DNA of 14,204 nucleotides, taken from the NCBI GenBank assembly GCA_021442745.1, contig JABUSI010000282.1, positions 1-14,204 on the forward strand, read 5' to 3'. Below, in pieces: positions 7,002 through 14,204 of this stretch. Origin of the DNA: Erysipelotrichaceae bacterium (lineage in GTDB: Bacteria > Bacillota_I > Bacilli_A > Erysipelotrichales > Erysipelotrichaceae). The notes under the pieces are model-generated. The model saw only the letters and a program-made list of their open reading frames with translations, had not been told where the DNA came from and ran no database searches. The stretch's first letter is position 1. Each line of letters opens with the position of its first letter. A program made the translations under genes and the position numbers.

Positions 7002-7739
7002 TTACCTCCCCGTCTTCTCTATCAGAAGCACCGTGACATTATCATACCCTCCGGCTTCGTTCGCTTTATCGACCAGAACATCCGTCTTCCGGGCGGTCGT
7101 ACTGTCCGTCATTAAAACGTCACGAATGTCTTCTTCATTTACATATCCGTGCAATCCGTCGGAACACAAAAGGATTTTTTCTGTATTGTCATTTACCGTA
7201 AACAGATCCACTTCGATTTTTTTCCATAAACCGACCGCGTTCACAATGACGTTTCGTTTCGGATGATTCATGGCTTCCTGTAAGCTGATCTGCCCCGTAC
7301 TGACAAGATTACCGACGTACGTATGATCTGTCGTAATCACCCTGAAAATACCGTTTCCGTCCATTCCGTATGCACGGGAATCACCGGCATTGGCAATAAT
7401 CGTTCCGAACTTAGTGATTAACACGGCAACCAGGGTTGTACCCATTCCGCTCAGAGTTGTATTTGCGGCAGCCATTTTGTAGACAACGTCATTGGTATCC
7501 ACAACCGAAGTATACAGCCAGGCTTTCGCATCTTCCAAATCCAGAAACGATCCGGCTTGTTCAAACTGCTGTTTCATCCATTGTACGGCCGTCTGACTGG
7601 CAACTTCCCCGTGAGCGGCACCGCCCACACCGTCGCAGACAACTCCCAGTACATCATCGTTCCCGTTGGTAACCAGCACGAAACTGTCCTGATTGTTTTT
7701 ACGGGATCTGCCGATATCCGTTCTTACTTCACATTTCAA
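7002..7739 (-). CDS. prpC: PP2C-type Ser/Thr phosphatase PrpC (Stp)
   Basis: This metal-dependent phosphatase removes phosphate from proteins phosphorylated by the adjacent kinase and from the kinase itself. The 245 residues carry the PP2C motifs: NNQD (15-18), CDGVGG (35-40, metal Asp36), SGMGTT (97-102), NAGDSRAY (117-124), LCSDGL (191-196, Asp194) and GGYDN (230-234, Asp233). The start is a TTG at 7739 that overlaps the rlmN stop as TTGA; AAAGGGGG lies eight bases upstream and no ATG fits the conserved N-terminus RTDIGRSRKNNQD. It ends six bases before prkC, so kinase and phosphatase are made together. The length is typical of bacterial Stp proteins. Confidence 0.97.
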   Translation of the reverse strand: MKCEVRTDIGRSRKNNQDSFVLVTNGNDDVLGVVCDGVGGAAHGEVASQTAVQWMKQQFEQAGSFLDLEDAKAWLYTSVVDTNDVVYKMAAANTTLSGMGTTLVAVLITKFGTIIANAGDSRAYGMDGNGIFRVITTDHTYVGNLVSTGQISLQEAMNHPKRNVIVNAVGLWKKIEVDLFTVNDNTEKILLCSDGLHGYVNEEDIRDVLMTDSTTARKTDVLVDKANEAGGYDNVTVLLIEKTGR

Positions 7740-8779
7740 TGGGTTTTCCCCCTTTCATATTTTGCCCGTAACTGACCGCAGGCGGCATCGATATCCGCAC
7801 CGTGTTCCTGCCGCAGCGTAGCCTTTACGTTTAATTTCATCAGAGAATCATAAAATGCCATCGCACTTTTGATATCCACGGTCTTAAATCCGTGTTCATC
7901 CACCTGATTGTAGGGAATCAGATTCACGAATACATCAAACCCTTTGCACAGTTTCGCCAGTTGCCTTGCATGTTCAAAAGAATCGTTCTTTCCTTTCAGA
8001 AGAATATATTCAAAGCTCAGACGACGATTGTTTTCATCTGCATAATACCGCAAAGCATCCATCAGTTCTTCCAGCGGATATGCGTGATTCACCGGCATCA
8101 GTTCGTCACGTAACTCATTTGTCGGAGCATGCAGACTGATTGCCAGATTAAACTGCGTATGTTCATCCGCAAAACGGCGGATTTTCGGAACCAGACCGCA
8201 CGTACTGATCGTAATATGACGGGCTCCGATTCCCAGTCCCAGATCGTGATTGATAATCCGGCAGAAATCCATGACGTTATCGTAATTATCAAACGGTTCT
8301 CCCGTTCCCATGACCACTACATGGCTGATTCTCTCGTTATCGGCATCCAGATCCTTCTGTACCATCAGAATCTGCTGAACCATTTCTCCGGCTGCAAGAT
8401 CACGCTGTTTCTTCAAAAGACCGCTGGCACAGAATTTACATCCCATGTTACAGCCAACCTGTGAAGTCACACATACACTCATTCCGTAATGATATACCAT
8501 CAGTACGGTTTCCACGCTGCTGCCATCTGCCAGTTCGAACAAATACTTCCGGGTACCGTCTTTCGAAATCTGACGGTTCAATACCTTCAGCGGTTCCATC
8601 CGGTACTCATCCTGCAATATTGCATGCATGTCTTTGGAAACGTCCGTCATATCTTCGTAATGGTCCACGCGCTTTCTGTACAGCCATTGGAAAATCTGTT
8701 TTCCGCGGTACTTCTTCCACCCGTGGTCAACAACCATCTGTTCCATATCTTCATATTTCAAATCATAAATAGATTTCAT
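7736..8779 (-). CDS. rlmN: Dual-specificity RNA methyltransferase RlmN
   Basis: RlmN is a radical-SAM enzyme that adds a methyl group to C2 of A2503 in 23S rRNA and A37 of some tRNAs. From the ATG at 8779 it has 347 residues. The iron-sulfur motif is C110-x3-C114-x2-C117 (CNMGCKFC); Cys103 lies just before it. The GTGEPF motif is at about 160-165. The C-terminal segment RQEHGADIDAACGQL holds the methyl-carrying cysteine. In-frame GTG (8788) and ATG (8785) codons lie upstream, but GGTGA is spaced five bases from 8779, and MKSIYDL suits the family N-terminus. It starts 15 bases after rsmB and overlaps prpC by four bases. No Cfr-specific feature was recognised, so the housekeeping role is preferred. 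Confidence 0.96.
   Translation of the reverse strand: MKSIYDLKYEDMEQMVVDHGWKKYRGKQIFQWLYRKRVDHYEDMTDVSKDMHAILQDEYRMEPLKVLNRQISKDGTRKYLFELADGSSVETVLMVYHYGMSVCVTSQVGCNMGCKFCASGLLKKQRDLAAGEMVQQILMVQKDLDADNERISHVVVMGTGEPFDNYDNVMDFCRIINHDLGLGIGARHITISTCGLVPKIRRFADEHTQFNLAISLHAPTNELRDELMPVNHAYPLEELMDALRYYADENNRRLSFEYILLKGKNDSFEHARQLAKLCKGFDVFVNLIPYNQVDEHGFKTVDIKSAMAFYDSLMKLNVKATLRQEHGADIDAACGQLRAKYERGKTH
7748..7755 (-). promoter_or_regulatory. Ribosome binding site for the TTG start of prpC
   Basis: AAAGGGGG on the minus strand ends eight bases before the TTG at 7739. It lies inside the last codons of rlmN and supports the rare start codon. Confidence 0.7.
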
Positions 8780-8784
8780 ATACA

Positions 8785-8789
8785 TCACC
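8785..8789 (-). promoter_or_regulatory. Ribosome binding site deciding the rlmN start
   Basis: GGTGA on the minus strand is five bases before the ATG at 8779 and overlaps the two earlier in-frame start codons, which therefore look unused. Confidence 0.55.
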
Positions 8790-8794
8790 GTGCA

Positions 8795-10051
8795 CTATTG
8801 TATCACACTTTCTTTTTCTCTTTTCACAAGCTTCGCCATAAAGAATCCGTCCGTATTGTGCTCAAACGGAAAATACGTTTTCTGTAATACCGTTTCCATA
8901 TCCGGATGTATCTGCAAAAAGCGCTCAATCTGCCTGTCGTTTTCTTTTTTATTGACGGTACAGGTGGAATACATCAGCGTTCCGCCTTCTTTCAGTAACG
9001 GATATGCCGCTTCCAGCAAGCGTTTCTGCAAGCCGACAATCTCATCGATATTTTCCGGCTTAATGCGGATTTTGATATCGGGTTTCTGCATTACCGTCCC
9101 TAATCCGCTGCACGGGGCATCCAGCAATATCATGTCAAAACTCTGCGGATCGAATACCTCGTGGACTTTCGTACTGTCCATACACATCGTTCGTATGGAA
9201 TCCACGTGATGATTTTTCACCGCCTGTTCAATCAGACGGACTCTTTGCGGATGCAAGTCGATACAGATAATATCCCCGTATTTCATCCGTTGTGCCATCT
9301 GGATTGCTTTGGTCCCCGGGGCACTGCACATATCCAGAATATGACCGTTTGGCTGCATACACTGCACAACCATCTGACTGGCCTCATCCTGAATCACAAT
9401 TTTATGCGACCGGAATTCTTCCGTTTCCAATACGTTTCCGTGACACAATACGCTGTGTTCTGCCAGTTGTCCTTTGGTAAACACCGGGTTTTTCAATACT
9501 TCTTCCACCGTAATTTCCGGTGTAAAGACTCTGCATGCCGTTAGTTCCGTCCGCGGTTGTTCCATTGCCATCCGTTGCATGATTTCTTCACCGTAGTGTG
9601 TTTGCCACATTTTCAACAGCCATGTCGGATAACTTGTACGAATCGCCAGTGCTTCCAGTTTGTCTTCAGGAAGAGGACGTATACCGTTTTGAAAAACTTT
9701 TCGCAGGATTGCGTTTACCGCTTTCGTGTAACTTCCTTTGTGCAGTGTTTTGGCGAAACGGACCGTTTCGTCTGCGACTGCATATTCCGGACATTTATCC
9801 AGAAACAACCACTGGTACATTGCCATATCCAGCAATACGCGGATTTTACCCGGTAGTTTTCCGTCAGTGTATCCTTCCCACTGATAACGCAGATAACGGT
9901 AATTCTGCAACGTACCGTATACCAGCTGGGTTGCCAGCGGCCGTTGGCTTTCTTCCAGCGTATTCCAGCGGTTACGCATCAGCAAGGATGCATAGCCTTC
10001 ATGAAGAAATACCTGTTCCAGAACTTCATATGCTGCTGTTCTTGCTGACAT
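8795..10051 (-). CDS. rsmB: 16S rRNA (cytosine-967-C5)-methyltransferase RsmB
   Basis: RsmB methylates C967 (E. coli numbering) of 16S rRNA in the small subunit. From the ATG at 10051 it has 418 residues. The N-terminal 130 or so form a NusB-like RNA-binding domain (AAYEVLEQVF, LATQLVYGTL, AVADETVRFAK, KAVNAILRKV). The SAM-binding methyltransferase domain has DMCSAPGTKA (motif I), LLDAPCSGLGT (motif IV) and YSTCTVNKKEN (motif VI); the two cysteines in the last two are the catalytic pair of this family. A GTG at 10057 is in frame but overlaps the GAGGAG element; that element sits five bases before the ATG at 10051. The gene follows priA by nine bases. In B. subtilis def and fmt lie between priA and rsmB; both are absent here. 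Confidence 0.96.
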   Translation of the reverse strand: MSARTAAYEVLEQVFLHEGYASLLMRNRWNTLEESQRPLATQLVYGTLQNYRYLRYQWEGYTDGKLPGKIRVLLDMAMYQWLFLDKCPEYAVADETVRFAKTLHKGSYTKAVNAILRKVFQNGIRPLPEDKLEALAIRTSYPTWLLKMWQTHYGEEIMQRMAMEQPRTELTACRVFTPEITVEEVLKNPVFTKGQLAEHSVLCHGNVLETEEFRSHKIVIQDEASQMVVQCMQPNGHILDMCSAPGTKAIQMAQRMKYGDIICIDLHPQRVRLIEQAVKNHHVDSIRTMCMDSTKVHEVFDPQSFDMILLDAPCSGLGTVMQKPDIKIRIKPENIDEIVGLQKRLLEAAYPLLKEGGTLMYSTCTVNKKENDRQIERFLQIHPDMETVLQKTYFPFEHNTDGFFMAKLVKREKESVIQ

Positions 10052-10056
10052 AAACA

Positions 10057-10062
10057 CTCCTC
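10057..10062 (-). promoter_or_regulatory. Ribosome binding site deciding the rsmB start
   Basis: GAGGAG on the minus strand overlaps the priA stop codon (TGAGGAG) and lies five bases before ATG 10051, ruling out the GTG at 10057. Confidence 0.75.
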
Positions 10063-12217
10063 AACTTTCTAACAGTAACGGATTGATATCAATCGCATAG
10101 GATACTTTGGATCCCGGTAACGATTCATACCATACCGCAAGTTCATCTTTTAACCTGTCACTGTCCGGACTGCACAGCAGAATCCGGCATCGGTACTGGT
10201 CGGTATGCTTCGGCAGTTCACTGACTCCGTATACCTGCAATCCTTTTTGTTTAAAATATTCTTTCGCCTGTTCCAATGCCTCCAGACCGTCTTCTGCCTT
10301 TCCTGACATTGCCAGTAATGACGCAAAATACCGGTACGGAGGATACATGGCGGAATGACGATATTTCATTTCATACGAGAAAAACGTCTCATAATCCTGT
10401 TTTACGGCTAACTGGATGGCATAATGGTTCGGATCGTACGCCTGTACAATGACCTTACCGTCCTGTACACCTCTTCCGCTTCTTCCGGAGGCCTGTACCA
10501 GTAAATCGAAAGTCATTTCCACACAACGGTAATCCGCCCGGTGTAATGCCGCATCTGCATTCAGAATACCGACTACAGTCACGTTCGGGAAATCCAGTCC
10601 TTTTGCAATCATCTGGGTTCCCAGCAAAATATCGGCTTTACCGCTTCCGAACGTATCGAGTACGTCCTTGTGTGCTCCTTTCTTTCTGGCTACATCAGCG
10701 TCCAGACGCAAAATTGACGCATCCGGAAATTCCTTCTGTAATTCTTCCTGCAATCGTTGCGTACCCGTTCCCACGAAGGTAAACTTTCTGCAACCGCAGC
10801 GACAAGCCCGGTTCAGTGAGTAACTGTTACCGCATATATGACACTTCAGTGTCCTGTCATCCTTATGATAGGATAACGCAACGTCACAATGCGGACACTG
10901 TAACACCGTAGAACAGGATTCGCACCGTAATACCGGCGAATATCCCCGCCGGTTCAAAAGCAGAATTGCCTGTTGTTTATTCATTAGACAATCATGCAAT
11001 TCCTTCTTCAGGGAAGAGGAAAGAATCTCGTTGCCGGCGGCAATTTCCTCTTTCATATTCACCACTTCCACATTCGGTAAATCCCCGTATATCCGATGCG
11101 GCAGTTTTACAAGCTGATACACGTTTTTTAGCGTACGGGCATAGGATTCCAAAGAAGGCGTTGCCGAACCCAGTACTACCTTTGCGTTATGCGTACGCGC
11201 CCGGTAAATTGCCACATCGCGACAATGGTACCTTACCTGAGTGTCCTGTTTATAGGAACTGTCATGTTCCTCATCCAGTACAATCAGACCCAGATCGGTA
11301 AACGGCATAAATACAGCCGACCGTGTACCGACGACAACCTGCACCTTGTTATTCCGAACCAACTGGTACTGTTCGTATTTTTCCTGTGCACTCAAACCGC
11401 TGTGATAAATCGCAACCGCCTGACAGAACCGTCGGGTAACCCGCTGAACCATCATCGGTGTCAGACTGATTTCCGGTACCAGAATCAGAACCTGCTTGTG
11501 CTGTTGCAGACAACGGTCTGCCATCTGCAGATACAACTCTGTTTTTCCGCTGCCGGTAACTCCGTGCAACAACGATACTTTCGGACTTGTCAGCATCTCA
11601 TCCATTGCCTTCTGCTGCTGTTCGGTCAGCATCTTGCCCTCTTCTTTACGGACTTCCACCGTCACTCCGGCTTCCTTTTCTTTCTCCACCAGACAAATTG
11701 CTCCGATGGTAAGAAGACGTCGTACGATGGAGGCACTTTCTTTGTTCATTACCGACCGTTCACAATCCTGTAAACGACACATATCAAGAACAGCCTTCTG
11801 TCTGGCTGTAATCCGATCCGGTTCACGTACAAACCGATAATACGCAATCTTACGTGCTTCTTTTGTAACTTCTTTCGGTTTCAAAGGAGGCGGAACCATA
11901 CACTGATAACAGGAAATGACCGGAGAAACCGTCTCTTTTGCCAGCCATTTACCAAGATTCATCAGTTCTTCGTTCAATACCGGTTCCTGATCAATCACAT
12001 CGTATACGGATTTAATCTCGAATCCCTGCTGTGCTTCGATTTCTTTCTTTTCGCGACGATCTTCCCATACCTGATCCACGAATCCGACAAGTTTCTGCGT
12101 ACCGAAAGGAACATGCACGCGCATGCCCGGTTTGACAGAAAACTGACTGACGTCATACGTAAACGTACGGTTCAGTGCTCTTGCGGAATGTTCCATCCAT
12201 ATCTTTGCAAGTATCAT
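10061..12217 (-). CDS. priA: Primosomal replication restart helicase PriA
   Basis: PriA recognises stalled forks and reloads the replicative helicase. From the ATG at 12217 it has 718 residues. In order: an N-terminal DNA-binding region (MRVHVPFGTQKLVGFV), Walker A GVTGSGKT (219-226), DEEH (315-318), GSATPS (350-355), LLNRRGYSP (420-428), a cysteine-rich zinc-binding insert (about 432-476), VGTGTQRLQEEL (482-493) and the C-terminal helicase lobe with GTQMIAKGLDFPNVT. In the last zinc knuckle the usual CxxC is a CRCGC cluster, one residue shorter than I expect. A GTG at 12226 gives three more residues, but GGGTGA is spaced for the ATG at 12217. It heads the eight-gene operon; rpoZ and coaBC, which separate gmk and priA in B. 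subtilis, are missing. Confidence 0.96.
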   Translation of the reverse strand: MILAKIWMEHSARALNRTFTYDVSQFSVKPGMRVHVPFGTQKLVGFVDQVWEDRREKKEIEAQQGFEIKSVYDVIDQEPVLNEELMNLGKWLAKETVSPVISCYQCMVPPPLKPKEVTKEARKIAYYRFVREPDRITARQKAVLDMCRLQDCERSVMNKESASIVRRLLTIGAICLVEKEKEAGVTVEVRKEEGKMLTEQQQKAMDEMLTSPKVSLLHGVTGSGKTELYLQMADRCLQQHKQVLILVPEISLTPMMVQRVTRRFCQAVAIYHSGLSAQEKYEQYQLVRNNKVQVVVGTRSAVFMPFTDLGLIVLDEEHDSSYKQDTQVRYHCRDVAIYRARTHNAKVVLGSATPSLESYARTLKNVYQLVKLPHRIYGDLPNVEVVNMKEEIAAGNEILSSSLKKELHDCLMNKQQAILLLNRRGYSPVLRCESCSTVLQCPHCDVALSYHKDDRTLKCHICGNSYSLNRACRCGCRKFTFVGTGTQRLQEELQKEFPDASILRLDADVARKKGAHKDVLDTFGSGKADILLGTQMIAKGLDFPNVTVVGILNADAALHRADYRCVEMTFDLLVQASGRSGRGVQDGKVIVQAYDPNHYAIQLAVKQDYETFFSYEMKYRHSAMYPPYRYFASLLAMSGKAEDGLEALEQAKEYFKQKGLQVYGVSELPKHTDQYRCRILLCSPDSDRLKDELAVWYESLPGSKVSYAIDINPLLLES

Positions 12218-12222
12218 CGCGT

Positions 12223-12228
12223 TCACCC
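12223..12228 (-). promoter_or_regulatory. Ribosome binding site deciding the priA start
   Basis: GGGTGA on the minus strand lies five bases before the ATG at 12217 and overlaps the alternative GTG at 12226, so the ATG is preferred. Confidence 0.5.
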
Positions 12229-12233
12229 GTTTT

Positions 12234-12263
12234 ATTTTATCATGACAAGACTTAAAATGTCCG
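12234..12263 (-). promoter_or_regulatory. Probable promoter of the priA-thiN operon
   Basis: On the minus strand CGGACA (plus 12258-12263, four of six of the -35 consensus) is followed after 18 bases by TAAAAT (plus 12234-12239, five of six of the -10). It lies between the gmk terminator and priA. The start of transcription would be near 12227, giving a leader of only about ten bases, so the call is tentative. Confidence 0.5.
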
Positions 12264-12282
12264 AAAATATCTCTTAAGAATG

Positions 12283-12306
12283 AAAAAAGACTAGAAATTC
12301 TAGTCT
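12283..12306 (-). terminator. Rho-independent terminator of gmk
   Basis: On the minus strand AGACTAG pairs with CTAGTCT around the loop AATTT (plus 12288-12306), and is followed by TTTTTT (12288-12283). The 5' arm of the stem contains part of the gmk stop codon TAG, so the terminator begins at the very end of the gene. No T run follows on the plus strand. Confidence 0.8.
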
Positions 12307-12865
12307 ACATGTGACTTTTGATAATCGTCGTAATAATCGCCGCCGCAGCCTGTACATTATCGTTGCATACCACATAACGATACTGATTGCTCAGTGTCAG
12401 TTCCTTGGCTGCTTTCGCCAACCGTTGCTGTACGATTTCTTCCGGTTCCGTTGCCCGTCCGCGAATACGTCGTTCCAGTTCATCCAGACTTGGCGGAACA
12501 ATGAAGATCGATAATGCATCCGGACACTTCTGGATAACCTGTTTTGCACCTTCCACTTCAATTTCCAGCAGAACGTTTTTTCCTTCGTTCCGCAGTTTTT
12601 CTACATATTCCAACGGTGTTCCGTAATAGTTCCCCACAAATTCCGCATATTCCAGCAGTTTTCCATCTTCGATTGCCTGTTTGAATTCTTCCTTGCTGAC
12701 AAAGAAGTATTCCCTTCCGTGCTCTTCACCGGCTCTTTTTGACCGGGTTGTCATGGAAATGGAAAATGCCAGATTCAGTTCCGGATTATTAAAAAACGCG
12801 TCCCGAATTGTTCCTTTTCCGACCCCGCTTGGTCCGCTCAAAATGATCAACAGTCCTTTACTCAT
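12305..12865 (-). CDS. gmk: Guanylate kinase
   Basis: Gmk phosphorylates GMP to GDP with ATP, an essential step toward GTP, dGTP and (p)ppGpp. The 186 residues are close to the usual length. The P-loop GPSGVGKG is at 11-18, the GMP-binding lid has SMTTRSKRAGEEHGREYFF (37-55), EYAEFVGNYYGTP at 72-84 contacts GMP, and EIEVEGA at 101-107 replaces the common DIDVQGA with conservative changes. RRIRGR at 132-137 is the usual arginine-rich segment. The ATG at 12865 follows a strong AGGAGG with eight bases of spacing. A good sigma-A-type promoter precedes it and a terminator overlaps its end, so it appears to be transcribed alone, unlike the longer gmk-rpoZ-coaBC-priA unit of B. subtilis. Confidence 0.97.
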   Translation of the reverse strand: MSKGLLIILSGPSGVGKGTIRDAFFNNPELNLAFSISMTTRSKRAGEEHGREYFFVSKEEFKQAIEDGKLLEYAEFVGNYYGTPLEYVEKLRNEGKNVLLEIEVEGAKQVIQKCPDALSIFIVPPSLDELERRIRGRATEPEEIVQQRLAKAAKELTLSNQYRYVVCNDNVQAAAAIITTIIKSHM

Positions 12866-12891
12866 CCGAAAATCCTCCTAAAATTACACTA

Positions 12892-12920
12892 ATTTTAATT
12901 ATTTTATGAAACAATGTCAA
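12892..12920 (-). promoter_or_regulatory. gmk promoter (sigma-A type)
   Basis: The minus strand has a perfect TTGACA (plus 12915-12920), a 17-base spacer and TAAAAT (plus 12892-12897, five of six). This is the best promoter in the window. Transcription should start near 12885, about 20 bases before the gmk ATG. Confidence 0.8.
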
Positions 12921-12931
12921 TGTGCTATAAT
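12903..12931 (+). promoter_or_regulatory. rqcH promoter (extended -10)
   Basis: TGCTATAAT (12923-12931) is a perfect -10 box with the TG extension; at 17 bases upstream there is only a poor -35 (TTTATG, 12903-12908), as is common for extended -10 promoters. The start would be near 12938, giving a leader of about 40 bases. It overlaps the divergent gmk promoter. Confidence 0.7.
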
Positions 12932-12977
12932 TACATTCGTCAATTTATCGAAACCCTTTGGAAGGAGGTGCAAAAAC

Positions 12978-14204
12978 ATGGCATTCGACGGTATTTTTCT
13001 GCATCGGATTACAGAAGAAATCCAACAATATATTCCGGCTAAAATCAATCGGATTCATCAGGTTTCCGATACGGAACTGCTGTTTCATATCCGGCATCAG
13101 AAAGAAAAGGTACAGCTTTTGGTTTCTGCACACTCCCTGTATAACCGGATCAACATTACCACCAGGAAATATCCTACCCCGGAAACTCCAAGCAATTTCG
13201 TCATGTTATTGCGAAAATATCTGGAAGGCGGTTTACTGATCAGTCTTACCCAGGGGCAACTGGACCGATGGCTGGATTTGAAAATCAGTACTTATGATGA
13301 ACTGGGTGACCGTGTTATCCGGCATTTATACATTGAACTGATGGGAAAATACGCTAACGTTATTCTTGTGGATTCCAACGGAAAGATTGTCGATGCTCTG
13401 AAACGCATCCCTCCGTTTGAAAACAACAAACGTATCATTCAGCCGGGAGCCGAATTCCGCAAGACCGATCCGCAGAACGACAAAAAGAATCCGTTTGAAG
13501 ACTGTTCGTATGACGACAATGAATCCTTCACCCGCCAGTTTCAAGGGTTTTCTCCACTTTTAAGCAAGGAATTGCAGCATCGGATGCATAACGGTGAGTC
13601 ACTACCGGCTGTTCTGCATCAGATTCAGTCTTCCCGGGACGTCTATATTACGGAAGAAAAAGACCAGACGTATTTTCATGTAATCCCTCTGACACAGTTT
13701 TCCAACCCGTGCCGCAAATATCCGATTTTCGAAGGTCTTGATGTACTGTATTACGAAAAAGAAGAAAAAGACCGGATTCGTCAGCAAACCGGTGATTTAT
13801 TCAAATATGTCCGCAGGGAAATCAAGAAGTATACGTCCAAACTGCAGAAACTGGAAGATGCCTTACAGGAAGCACTGGATTGTGAAATCTGGAAAGAACG
13901 CGGTGATTTACTGTATGCCTATCTGCATCTGGTAAAAAAAGGAATGACGTCTGTTACGGTACCGTCCTTTGAAACCGGAGAAGACGTTGTCATTCCGCTC
14001 GAACCGAAACTTGACGGGAAGCAGAACGCCAGAAAATGCTTCCAGAAATACACCAAGGGGCGAAACGGTACGGTATACATTTCACAGCAGATTGATATTG
14101 CCAGAAAAGAACTGGAGTATTTTGAAAACATGGAATACCAGCTGTCCCATGCAAACTTTGAGGATGCCCGGGAAATTCAGGAAGAACTCGCAAACAACGG
14201 CTAC
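12978..14204 (+). CDS. rqcH: Rqc2 homologue RqcH (NFACT family), partial (3' end outside window)
   Basis: RqcH binds stalled 50S subunits carrying peptidyl-tRNA and adds C-terminal alanine tails that mark the peptide for degradation. The frame is open for 409 codons to the window edge; the full protein is usually about 570 residues. The NFACT-N domain begins MAFDGIFLHRI and has NFVMLLRKYLEGG (73-85), QLDRWLDL (94-101), HLYIELMGKYANVIL (116-130) and DALKRIP (139-145). Asp96-Arg97 correspond to the B. subtilis Asp97-Arg98 pair needed for tailing. From about 270 the helical coiled-coil region starts. No signal peptide is seen, so the older name fibronectin-binding protein is unlikely to describe its main role. 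The start has AAGGAGGTG nine bases upstream. It is divergent from gmk; in B. subtilis (yloA) other genes lie between them. Confidence 0.96.
   Translation, partial: MAFDGIFLHRITEEIQQYIPAKINRIHQVSDTELLFHIRHQKEKVQLLVSAHSLYNRINITTRKYPTPETPSNFVMLLRKYLEGGLLISLTQGQLDRWLDLKISTYDELGDRVIRHLYIELMGKYANVILVDSNGKIVDALKRIPPFENNKRIIQPGAEFRKTDPQNDKKNPFEDCSYDDNESFTRQFQGFSPLLSKELQHRMHNGESLPAVLHQIQSSRDVYITEEKDQTYFHVIPLTQFSNPCRKYPIFEGLDVLYYEKEEKDRIRQQTGDLFKYVRREIKKYTSKLQKLEDALQEALDCEIWKERGDLLYAYLHLVKKGMTSVTVPSFETGEDVVIPLEPKLDGKQNARKCFQKYTKGRNGTVYISQQIDIARKELEYFENMEYQLSHANFEDAREIQEELANNGY

Noticed and set aside
7736..8779. Cfr antibiotic-resistance methyltransferase instead of RlmN
   Set aside because: The conserved operon position and the RlmN-like N-terminus and C-terminus point to the housekeeping enzyme; no reason to suspect Cfr.
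11189..11840. Long plus-strand frames opposite priA
   Set aside because: They are complements of conserved helicase motifs in priA; nothing supports expression.
12945..13133. Minus-strand frame opposite the start of rqcH
   Set aside because: It is antisense to the NFACT-N domain, and its end overlaps the rqcH ribosome binding site. No homology was recognised.
1..14204. CRISPR array, insertion sequence, phage genes, toxin-antitoxin or other defence system
   Set aside because: No spaced repeats, transposase, terminal inverted repeats or defence-type domains were seen; genes fill almost all of the window and nearly all are core housekeeping genes.

Overview
The window looks like chromosomal housekeeping DNA from a low-to-moderate GC member of the Firmicutes (Bacillota). 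The run gmk, priA, rsmB, rlmN, prpC, prkC, rsgA, rpe, thiN, followed by rpmB on the other strand, is the gene order of the Bacillus subtilis gmk-to-rpmB region with several genes missing (remA, rpoZ, coaBC, def, fmt, spoVM). Strong AGGAGG-type ribosome binding sites, a C-minus L28 and a PASTA-domain kinase agree with this. The shortened synteny, the divergent FtsA and FtsZ, and the lack of a spoVM gene beside thiN would suit a lineage such as Erysipelotrichia. That placement is inference and was not tested.

Layout, left to right. (1) Positions 1-2693, minus strand: an ftsA-ftsZ operon followed by a 1-base-overlapping DUF2812-type gene that runs off the left edge. (2) Positions 2694-2878: a divergent promoter region of about 185 bp between ftsA and rpmB; nothing beyond promoter-like boxes was seen in it. 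(3) rpmB on the plus strand, convergent with thiN; the two are separated by a plus-strand terminator and a bidirectional hairpin whose loop is the thiN stop codon. (4) Positions 3124-12217, minus strand: a very tight eight-gene operon priA-rsmB-rlmN-prpC-prkC-rsgA-rpe-thiN, with three 4-base overlaps and gaps of 1 to 15 bases. It probably starts from its own promoter just upstream of priA. (5) gmk, minus strand, a single-gene unit ending in its own terminator. (6) rqcH (NFACT family), plus strand, divergent from gmk, with overlapping promoters; it runs off the right edge.

How the genes work together. Much of the window concerns the ribosome: rRNA methylation (RsmB, RlmN), 30S maturation GTPase (RsgA), 50S protein L28 and rescue of stalled 50S subunits (RqcH). 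PrkC and PrpC are a membrane Ser/Thr kinase and its phosphatase that sense the cell wall; in B. subtilis they act on RsgA among other targets. PriA restarts replication. Rpe and ThiN feed the pentose phosphate pathway and its thiamine diphosphate cofactor. Gmk makes GDP. FtsA and FtsZ build the division ring.

No CRISPR array, tRNA, rRNA, insertion sequence or phage gene was seen, and there is no convincing sign of an undescribed multi-gene system. The points most worth a second look are the DUF2812 gene coupled to ftsZ, the FtsA with eroded nucleotide-binding motifs, the FtsZ with a short tail and an internal deletion, and the overlapping gmk/rqcH promoters.
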